This document shows, in pieces, positions 57,101 to 64,000 of a stretch of DNA of 64,000 nt (its first letter is position 1; every line of letters starts with the position of its first letter). Location: positions 23,055,252-23,119,251 of the forward strand of contig JAKZAP010000004.1 of NCBI GenBank assembly GCA_023053575.1, in the 5' to 3' direction. The translations under genes were made by a program, and so were the position numbers. Below the pieces are notes generated by a model. The model made no database searches and was not told where the DNA came from. It saw only the letters and a list, made by a program, of their open reading frames with translations. The stretch is from Branchinecta lynchi (lineage: Eukaryota > Arthropoda > Branchiopoda > Anostraca > Branchinectidae).

Positions 57101-58229
57101 TTGTGAAAATTTCATGATCTGATTGACCTGAGGTCAGCGCTGCCAGACCAGTCTCAGCGGATTTATGCCATCAAAATGTGTTGTTTCGGTTGATGGAAAT
57201 CCGGAAAATTATCGTTTTAAGCTTGTGAAATGTTGGCATGAAGTTCGAGTTCAAGATTTCTAACTTCTGACACTAAACTACAAATAGCCTACTTTAAACA
57301 AGCACTGTGGCGAATAAAAATTCGTACATTCAATGCGTGTAAATTTTGAAAAGCATTGTATCATGAGTGTCAGCCCAACATGTACAAAACGTTTGTCTGC
57401 CTGGTTGCCGAACCACCATTTCTTCAACAAGCTCATCGTATAGTTAGCCCACGTTCATGCATAAAAAATCCTGGTTTTGAGGCTATTTTTTGGAACTTCA
57501 GAGGTTGGCTGATTTGGGCTAAACCTTTTTATCATTGGTCTATGAGCATTTCCAGAAACTTCCGGGAACGAGGGTTGTGGTGCCGGAAATTACATCCAAA
57601 ATTTGACATGACGACATTAACATCAGCCCGTTTATTGCTTTCCTCCAACCAAAAACAAAACTCCCCCTTCCACATGCCCCCCAGGGAAGAATTTTTGAAA
57701 CAACGGTTTGAGAGTCTCTGCTGTAACAACCAACATATCACATCAACCGTACGAGGTTTTACGTGGCTGCAATAAAAGACAAAGGTACTCCTAATAATCA
57801 AATCTTTCAATTTCTTGGGCATCTTCACAATCAAATTAAAATCTTTAGTTTATTTGTGTCTCACCACGGGCCCCGCCATACGGTCTCTGGTTTGTTTACG
57901 AGACTACACAAGTCCCTTATACCAAGTACTCTGGTTTATTTGTCAAGGTAAAAGTCCCTTGTACCAAGTACTCCACCCCCGTAATTTCGACGAACTCCTG
58001 CTACCCTAACATGACTATGTCTATTTATAGTATCCATGATGCAAGCAAGTCGAGAGCGGAGTGAAGTAACGATGGGGGCGCGCAAGCGGACCAACAGCGA
58101 GAGCAAGACGGTTTCGCAGCAGACAACAATGACATCTAGCGGTCGGTACAGCTCGATGCAGCTATCCTCTGAGAGTATGAGAAGTGAAGCCCAAAGCATG
58201 ACTGCATCGCCTCCCATCGGCAGCATGAG
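51040..58229 (+). CDS. IRS: Insulin receptor substrate (IRS/chico) homologue, partial: PTB domain and start of Ser-rich tail
   Basis: Four exons: 51040-51185, 55887-56029, 56915-57042, 58031-58229, with consistent junction phases (0, 2, 1; 1 nt carried in, 2 nt carried out). The translation matches IRS PTB domains: HVWEVTVAKKSLGSTKNI, GPYRLCLTAKSLKLVKV, then SHIRRCG...GRSAVTGQGEFWMQ and LIAQNMHEAVLGAM. The two Arg known to contact phosphotyrosine in human IRS1 (Arg212, Arg227) are present in IRRCG and VGRSA with the same 15-residue spacing. IRS proteins dock on activated insulin/IGF receptors through NPXpY-PTB binding and recruit PI3K. The N-terminal PH domain and the C-terminal YXXM region are not found; they may lie upstream (repeat-rich or in the gap) and beyond the window. 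Confidence 0.88.
51186..53464. other. IRS intron, no element identified with confidence
   Basis: Mostly AT-rich. The piece 52440-52885 ends in AATAAAATACATTCGGTCATTC, resembling the 3' tail of a non-LTR retrotransposon, but no RT sequence is visible. A CTCTCTCTCT microsatellite is at 52603-52613. Confidence 0.4.
53465..54146. mobile_element. Large inverted repeat (arms ~280 bp) in IRS intron
   Basis: Arms 53465-53745 and 53850-54146 are inverse copies (e.g. ACCAACGAAAATGGGGTTTG with its inverse CAAACCCCATTTTCGTTGGT; CGAGCGAGAACAGTCG centre-proximal). In the left-arm sense the translated phrase MGFVNANEYTEI is conserved in both arms although other frames are disrupted. Just outside the left arm a CRICGTSVRLYL phrase in another frame looks like half a zinc finger. 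The arms may therefore derive from a coding segment, but this is speculative. Confidence 0.8.
54693..55609 (+). mobile_element. F2 HINE-like element, copy e (best preserved)
   Basis: Left palindrome TTTTTGGGATCCCAAAACG, AGTGGAGGGATACCTATGAC, microsatellite GTCCGTCTGTCCGTCCGTCC (54747-54785), TAAGCACGATAACTCTCGAA, TTTTGATGAAACTTGGTGTG, GGGCTTTGTAGCCCTACATT. The core units have GAAGACATGCTGA and GCCCGGAATCCGGCC. Right end TTTTTGGGATCCCATCG...TTTGGTCTTGTTT. It is the reference copy for the F2 description. Confidence 0.88.
55610..55682 (+). repeat. Retroelement-like 3' tail (CATT)n
   Basis: GGGTTAATAAAATCATTCATTCATTCA, a tail style typical of non-LTR retrotransposon 3' ends, directly following the F2 element. 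Confidence 0.5.
55887..56029 (+). CDS. IRS: IRS exon B (PTB, C-terminal half)
   Basis: Acceptor TTTTTTTTAG at 55886; reads LSHIRRCGNADSYFFMVVGR, SAVTGQGEFWMQSEDTLIAQ, NMHEAVL, then splits a Gly codon at GG|GTAAGT. This is the most conserved stretch of IRS PTB domains and makes the assignment secure. Confidence 0.95.
56093..56387 (-). mobile_element. GAGCGTGTTCCACCCT-type MITE, copy 2 (inverted)
   Basis: Starts GAGCGTGTTTCAACCTACTTACCATAGTTACTACGT and ends GAAGGGTGGCACACGCTC, flanked by TTT on both sides. It matches 18995-19299 in reverse, including TGACGTCACGAATTC and CTCCCGAGCGTGGTAA. Confidence 0.82.
56915..57042 (+). CDS. IRS: IRS exon C
   Basis: Acceptor TTTATGTATAG; GG+G completes Gly, then AMNASSRERDVVARVRPRTH and a Ser/Pro/Gln tail. 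It corresponds to EAMRAMSDEFRPRSKSQ-type sequence after the PTB domain. Donor CCTG|GTATGA, phase 1. Confidence 0.82.
58031..58229 (+). CDS. IRS: IRS exon D (Ser-rich linker)
   Basis: Acceptor GTCTATTTATAG; G+TA completes Val. The product is rich in Ser, Met, Arg and Thr, with RKRTNSESKT and GRYSSMQLSSESMRSEAQSM. IRS proteins have long Ser-rich regulatory regions here. Donor ATGAG|GTAAGAG, phase 2, so further exons are expected downstream; none were identified before 64000. Confidence 0.78.
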
Positions 58230-58504
58230 GTAAGAGAAACTGAATGGTCTTTCTTTTAGCTGAGAGCTCAGTTCATTTGCAAAATTGGGGTGTAATTGAG
58301 GAGGATATGTGTGTCTGAACGAAAATGTGGTTAGTTTCTTGTAAAAATCGGGACAAACAGATCCGTGCTTTAGAGGCATTTTGGAGTTTTGTATTGGACG
58401 AAACCCGTTATCATTATTACTGTTAAGGTACAAGTTTTACCAGAAATGATCTGTTCACTATAAAGTGTATCATAAAATCTTCTTTTTTTTTATACCATTA
58501 CTTT

Positions 58505-58870
58505 CGACGTGAAATTAGTGATTTTCTTGTAGCGCTTGTCGACTCTATCTAGAACCCCTGCTCTCCGGTGACTGGGGGCGAAACATTTGAAAACTGGACG
58601 GGCCTTGGTTAAAAAGTGGGAACTAAGCGAAACAAAAGAAGAACAAAACAGAATACATATATGATGTTCTACCATGTCTTCTAAAATGAAAAACAACACT
58701 TTCAAGCATCTGCTATCCGTCTGAGTGAAAGAGTTTTCAGCGGACGTTGAAGATTCCGGCGAAGTCTGTGTTGCGTTACGAGCAAAACTCGGCACGGCCG
58801 AAAAACCGCTAAAGATTCGTAGGCACAAAACGAAACAATGGCGAAAGGTGGGGATTTTTAGAAATTTATG
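58505..58870. repeat. Dispersed ~360-bp repeat, copy 1
   Basis: Starts CGTGAAATTAGTGATTTTCTTG and ends GGCGAAAGGTGGGGATTTTTAGAA. It is a diverged direct match to 59860-60200, sharing AAACTCGGC...CGG and AGCGAAACAAAAGAAGAAC-like blocks. Confidence 0.65.
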
Positions 58871-59461
58871 ATTCCATAAGGCAACTCGGTATACTGTAAA
58901 AGGCAGAATAAGCAAGGGGGATCCTTTAATGTTCCCTTGTAATAGACTAGCAGAGTATAGAAGTAAATAAAATAATGAACAAAAATAAAAATCAATCTAC
59001 ATATCAGCATAACAATTTGAAACTGCAACCCAAGAAAAAAACATACTGGATAGAATCAAGGACGAAGGAAAAAAGAATGGGCGATTTTCTGCGATTTCCT
59101 TATGAAAGGAACCAAGTTTCTTCCAGAGTGTCGTGATCGGGTCTTTCACTTTAAATTTCGTTACTAGTTCTGTTCTACTAAAACTGTAGTGGACATCAAG
59201 AACAAATTCACAGTATTTTAGGTAAATTTTAAGTGAGTTTTTAGCTCTGTCCGCTAGTTCGTGCAAGGACCCTCACAGCCTGAGTGAAAAGTTGGGAACT
59301 GTCGTCGGTTCAGCTGATTTCTTATCAGTCGTTTGAACAAATTCAGATTCACAATGGAAAGGTATGGGGAAGTGCTCGTGAGTAGGGAAGCATTACAACC
59401 ACGAATACTAGAAACGACCTTTTCACGATAAAGAAGTTCAGAAATATCAGTTGCTTTTTTG

Positions 59462-59825
59462 CAGATACCATGGTATCTGTTCCGTTTTTGTACTTACCGT
59501 GGTATCTGATACACGGTTACTCTACAAAAACGACAATTTCCGAAATTGTGCTTTTCAGAGTCATCCCAAAAGAAAGACTGATATTCAGTTACATGACTAT
59601 AAGTGCCAAACTTCTTTCCCACCAATTTGACAGAAATCGATGAAAGTGAGATGACTTTTTCAGATACCAAGATCGATCAGTTACCACAGTGCCGACCGTG
59701 GTATCTGAATATCAGCTACCAGGATAACTTCAAAAACGCCTTTTGACCGTGGTATCCGATACCAAAGTAACTGCAGAAACGACTTTAGACCGTTGTATCA
59801 GGTCCCATGTTATCTGCAAAAACGC
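59462..59825 (-). mobile_element. Palindromic ATACCATGGTATCTG foldback element, copy 2
   Basis: Left end TTGCAGATACCATGGTATCTG, right end CCCATGTTATCTGCAAAAACG. The interior is the inverse of 25435-25815 (e.g. AAGTGCCAAACTTCTTTCCCACCAA against TGGTGGGAAAGAAGTTTGGCAC). More decayed than copy 1. Confidence 0.8.
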
Positions 59826-59859
59826 AACTATCGGTTTTCGAAAATACAAATACTTGCCC

Positions 59860-60200
59860 CGTGAAATTAGCGATTTCCTTGGCGCTGGTTGACTGTCAAC
59901 GCTCTTTGAAGGGTAGGTTCAACGTCAAATATTTAAAAAATGTGCGCGTCGTGGTTAAATAGCGGGAAAAGTCAAGCAAAAAATAGGAACCGAAATATAG
60001 GACAAATCTATTGGCAGGCCAAGCCTTCGAAATGAAAACACAACTTAGTAGAGAATGAAACACGAAATGACTGACGAAAAAAACTGTCGGACTTGAAAGC
60101 TTTCGACAAGTGTGCACTGCGTCACTGCCAAACTCGGCTAGGTCGGACAAGCTAAAAACATAGAATGGAAGAAAGGGCGGGAATTTCTTAAGCTTCAATC
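59860..60200. repeat. Dispersed ~350-bp repeat, copy 2
   Basis: Direct diverged copy of 58505-58870, beginning CGTGAAATTAGCGATTTCCTTGGCGCT. The two copies enclose ~1 kb that contains the foldback element at 59462-59825. They could be the ends of one composite element, but this is unproven. Confidence 0.65.
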
Positions 60201-60483
60201 TCCACTGGTGAGCTAATGGTGATGTAAAACTTAGAATAAGTACGATGGGTTCTCGTAACCTTAGACGTGAAGGGGAACCAGTTTTGCAGTTACTTTACGG
60301 GTTTTTTTTTCTCTCGATGAAGTGCAGTGGTAGATATCATTATCCATTCTTAACCGTGTCATATACATACAAAGTTTATTTTTACAACTCGACTGTCATC
60401 AATTTGGCAATTATTGTCAACAAAAATATTTACAATGTCTGTGTCAATACACTTCAAATAAATAATTTTTTGTCAAAAAGTGT

Positions 60484-61138
60484 TTACGACTTCTGGAATG
60501 AAACTTTTTTTGTATGCCTAACGTGTGATGTTGGTATTGAACTGGGCTTAGATACCTTAGAACTTGCCATTTCTTCTGGTCGATTTCCTACGTTTTGATA
60601 GGAAGAGGGGACCTTGGGAGTGGAGGCGTGAGATACCATGGCTGAATCGAAGTTGATGTTTAGCTCCTTTCTGGGCTCCTTCATTGTTTTAAGGTTAATA
60701 TCCCCCTTCTGTATTCTTTTCAGTTTGTCTCTTTCTTCCTGCGATAATGATAAGGGCCAAGCATGCGCTGCGTATTCGGAGGATGGGGTGGGGGGGGGTC
60801 TAGCGAAAGAAGTATAAACCCATAGGTGGCATTGGGGTATTTATTCGTTTTTGAAAAAATGAAAAAGTTTCAGATTTTGAAATCCCGCGTGGCACGTTTT
60901 AGCATGTCCTGGCAGTTTGCGTCCCATTTTAGATCTGGGGCTATGATAACACCGAGTAACTTGATTTTCCGCAGTCTGTATTCACTTTAGCACATTCCTT
61001 TGAGTACCAGTTCGCTGAGGAATCTGCTTTAATTTTTAAAACGTGAGGCATAAGTTGCGACTGTGATTCAAGTTTTGGCCGTTGCTGCAGTATGGATGTT
61101 GGTTGAGCAGCTCTAGGGTCAGAACGATTCTTATTCAT
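60484..61138 (-). pseudogene. Decayed non-LTR retrotransposon reverse transcriptase, C-terminal part
   Basis: Read on the minus strand across frame breaks, the pieces follow the usual order of the RT thumb and tail of non-LTR (LINE) ORF2 proteins: IKLLGVIIAPDLKWDANCQD then ML-KRATRDFKI; VYTSFARP; EYAAHAWPLSLSQEERDKLK then RIQKG; and near 60490 YKKSFIPEVVN. Multiple stops and frame changes show it is dead. The catalytic YxDD region is not present; the sequence ends 12 bp before the next gene's ATG. Confidence 0.7.
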
Positions 61139-61149
61139 CTGCTGTGAAA

Positions 61150-62567
61150 ATGGCGATAAGTGTTCATTTCATGAATTTGATTGTGTTGTTAGTCATCAGA
61201 CAAAGTCAGCAAGTGGAAATATGCTTCGATGACCCACTTATACGCGACTACTTCACTGAACCTTACTCGGATGGCCGGTTTCCCAGGGATGAGGGGCCAT
61301 GCGTGCGATTTCCTCATCAGTTTAACGCCTTCGACCAACCTGCCGGAAGCATAGACAGCCTTAAGAATGGTTGGGCTGTCCCGCGGCCGCTTCACCTCCG
61401 GTTCGCCGCGTATGGTGCACCTCACCTCTCCCGATCCCCTAGAGTCACTCTCTTCCTGGGAAACGATCCCTTTTGGGGAAAAGAGTATTTCTACAGTTCT
61501 CTGTCTATGAGTCTGTTCGTAAATCAGGACAACCAGAGTTCAATAGTGATCCAGCGTCGTTTTCAAGATGAGTATGAAAAATTGAAGATTGACGAAAGTG
61601 CAACAGACGGTTACGGACTTGCACTTGCAAGTCCAACAATGCAGAAATTCCATCTCATGCTCAGAAATGTAAGGAGCATGCCTGACCGATGGTTGGTCAG
61701 CTTATATTTGGTTAAGCGAAAGCAGCACTTTCAAACGTGGAAGGAATTGTGGATGGGTGATATACCAAGTGTTGCAAAAAAAATGCGGGTGTTCACCAAC
61801 GGTGTGGCTGCGGCAGATTTGCTTGTCGGCTGCTCTTACGAGTGTGACTACCACGTCTTGAAGATTGATGCCAAGTCTCGAACTGGTGATAGTGTTCAGT
61901 TTTGAGCTTTGAGGAGGAGCAACCTCACTTCGGATTTACTTTAAACCTCGCCTCTGAAGTAGAGGGTTGCAGTCTGTACTTCGAAACCGAAGAGGATGGA
62001 CTTACGTACGAGCTGGTGTTCTACCACGATCGGGTCCAGCTGTACATTTCCGATAATTTGACTGAGACTGTCAGTTCTTCTCACCCCCAGTTTTTGCAGA
62101 AGCACAATACAGGAAACTACAATAACACGTCAAGTTTCTTTCCTGTTGCTGTCTATCTAGCCCTGCAGAAACCGGAAATAGTTTTGAATCTTTTCCACCG
62201 GGAAACAAAGGTTGACATTTACCGGTTAGTTAATGACAGTGCCCACACGCTACACTTTAATCTTCCCTCGGACGCCATCCATGGTATAAGGCGAGTCGAT
62301 TTCCGCAGTTTAAGCCCCAGGATCCCTGAAGACTTGAAGATACAGGAGCGTGCGCTTGCAATTCTCGCTGGGCCGATGTCGAGTATTATTCCGAGCAATA
62401 ACCAGTTCTTCTTCGCCTTGGGATGCAACCCGTTCTACTGGGAGGATGACTGGTTCAAGCCTACTATTTCTAAGCTGTGGACCACTGAATTCGTGCAGGC
62501 GAGCTGTGAACGCCAGTGGTATAAAGTTGGAGACATGATAGCTCAGCCGAAGCTGGTGGAGCCATAG
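61150..62567 (+). CDS. Unrecognised secreted protein, intronless, with apparent -1 frameshift
   Basis: ATG at 61150 (AAAATGG context) begins a hydrophobic leader, MAISVHFMNLIVLLVIRQSQ, a likely signal peptide. The first frame stops at 61903-61905 (CAG TTT TGA). The second, open from about 61902, continues without interruption to TAG at 62565-62567. Adding one T to the TTTT run joins them as SVQF-L-SFEEEQPHFGF, giving ~473 residues. Features: an internal echo LGNDPFWGKEYF (near residue 100) and LGCNPFYWEDDWF (C-terminal), a Cys-containing middle (LVGCSYECDY, VEGCSLYF), and N-glycosylation sequons (NQS, NLT, NNT). I do not recognise the family. Codon content and long open frames argue for a real or only recently broken gene. 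It may be nested in an IRS intron. Confidence 0.72.
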
Positions 62568-62632
62568 AAATTCGGGATTCTCGGGAAAATGTGCACTCGG
62601 TCATAAAACTGGATTTACTCGTTCACATTTAG

Positions 62633-62752
62633 AGCGCGTTCCACCCTTCTAACAATAGTTACATTTAGTTACTATTTCCGTTCCATCCTCACGAATAGTT
62701 ACTTCGCTGACCGTTCCAACCTTGTCGGAATAGTAATTAATAGCAAGAACAA
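62633..62752 (+). mobile_element. GAGCGTGTTCCACCCT-type MITE fragment
   Basis: GAGCGCGTTCCACCCTTCTAACAATAGTTAC and CTGACCGTTCCAACCTTGTCGGAATAGTAATTAATAG match the left part of 18995-19299. Truncated, 65 bp after the stop of the secreted-protein gene. Confidence 0.7.
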
Positions 62753-64000
62753 ATAAGAGCAAGAACTGCTGTCTCCCTATATCTGTCACACAACCAAGCT
62801 GAGACGAGTCGACTCCCGACGCAAACGAGCGGAGGTGGATCTTCTCGGGACATCAAAAGTCGTTACCTCTACAGACAGGGTGTAACGCAGTAAACCACTG
62901 AGGAAGAAAAATCGAATGGAGGCAGCAGTGATTAGCCTCTTCACACTGGGCTGGGCGGGCGCTGAAACAGCGGTTTGCGGCTCATTGATTCAGACAAGCT
63001 TTCGGGGGTTGACAAGAAAATTCCTAAGAATATCAAAATATACAGAAACTGCCATTTGATGCAAATCAGATTTTACAAATGCGTCAAATTTAGTTAAAAG
63101 TACGACAAACTGTATATATATCTTATTGAAAAAACCAAAGGCCGTATACAGGTAACGTAAGATATATGGTAACGTAAATTGTATCTTTTCGGGGTCAATT
63201 CAATTAAGTGGTGTCAATATCCAGAACAAGAAGAGATAAATTTAATTCCAAGTATTTGCTCTCATATGAGAATATCAGATGAAAACAGGCAGATTCTTTA
63301 AAAAAAAGGCCTGTGTTTCAGGTTTAATAGGCTAAGTGGAAATCAACAAATATTACTCAGATGGAATAGGCTTCTACTCTGACAAACTAACCAGAAACAA
63401 TTTTGAATTGAATTTAAAAAAAAAACTAGGACTTCTATGTGGGTCCTAGACAAACTAGAACCCATGTGGCAAGGCCTCAGTACGAAAACCAAAGACTTTC
63501 TTTAATGGGAAAATACACCGTTGACATCGAATTATTGGAAGTAGTGAACTAAAAGACAAACGAGATAGACCAAGTTGAGGTGAACTTTCGTCTTTCAATT
63601 AACTACTGAATCGAAATCTAACTCACTAAATCGAAATGTATACAATTATACATTTCGGAAAAAAAGAAGAAAAAACACAAAATATACACTCACCTACTGG
63701 TATTATTTTGACTATTCCATGCTATTCTACCATTTCGGTAATTTCAGTAATCCTTGAAAGCCTTAATTACGTTACTCTTAGTTTATACCCGTCTGACAAA
63801 GTTAATACTACAGATGTTGAAACTCAATGGGTCATGACTTCAGTGAGTGTGCTTCAAATCCCGGTTTGCATTGTATAGTTCTCCCGAGAGACATAAAAAG
63901 GAACGTCACAAGGGATTTCAATCTTCACACGTATGGTCATGGTGTAACAAAAGCGATTATGAATGACCATCGTCAAGTTCGCTTTTTGTTTTTCGCATCA
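62753..64000. other. Intergenic or IRS intron, nothing identified
   Basis: AT-rich, with no exon or repeat identified except a GGCCGTATACAGG phrase at 63139-63152 also present near 39072. Confidence 0.45.

Noticed and set aside
57356..57775. 139-codon ORF in an IRS intron
   Set aside because: No recognisable domain, no splice logic with IRS exons, composition like the surrounding intron.
60245..60598. 117-codon plus-strand ORF
   Set aside because: Overlaps the minus-strand RT remnant region and has no recognisable features.
61880..61930. Programmed -1 ribosomal frameshifting
   Set aside because: No X-XXY-YYZ heptamer in frame and no evident stem-loop; a homopolymer indel is simpler.

Overview
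This is a 64 kb window of an animal nuclear genome. Coding sequence is split into exons with GT..AG introns and conserved phases, there are no operons, and most of the DNA is old transposable elements. The insulin receptor substrate (IRS) gene marks it as metazoan. I cannot place the species; the repeat content and the IRS and zinc-finger sequences look like an invertebrate. One run of exactly 100 N (45074-45173) is a scaffold gap.

Genes. (1) A six-exon + strand gene at 12541-30074 encodes a predicted ~2,390-residue, mostly disordered nuclear protein. It has an acidic N-terminus with four 37-aa tandem repeats, a duplicated VIDGK...STKKID motif, two RVxF-type PP1-docking candidates, basic clusters and two C-terminal C2H2 fingers. 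All splice phases agree, but exon 4 needs a one-base correction near 23099-23103. (2) Four exons at 51040-58229 (+) encode the PTB domain and start of the Ser-rich tail of an IRS/chico homologue. Its PH domain and C-terminus were not found. (3) An intronless gene at 61150-62567 (+) encodes an unrecognised secreted protein, interrupted by one apparent -1 frameshift. It starts 12 bp from a decayed reverse-transcriptase remnant on the other strand. (4) A tRNA-Thr(UGU)-like gene lies at 44607-44678.

Repeats, left to right. 0-12 kb: foldback element, two HINE-like elements, a dead hAT transposon with its 8-bp target duplication, a mariner-type MITE, and two long-TIR elements. 12-30 kb: the zinc-finger gene, with introns full of repeats. 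30-51 kb: almost entirely repeats, including a 3.5 kb element inserted into a HINE-like copy with a perfect 8-bp duplication. 51-58 kb: IRS exons in repeat-rich introns. 58-64 kb: duplicated non-coding units, the RT remnant and the secreted-protein gene.

The most notable non-genic signal is a pair of multi-copy families, F1 (2-3 kb) and F2 (~1 kb). They share one architecture: a palindrome at the left end, a GTCY-type microsatellite, a core of degenerate tandem units carrying a GATGAAACTTGG box, and a right end with a palindrome followed by (T)CTTGTT. This matches the layout known for Helentron-associated non-autonomous elements (HINEs, e.g. Drosophila DINE-1). I infer that they are such elements; no autonomous Rep/helicase partner is present.
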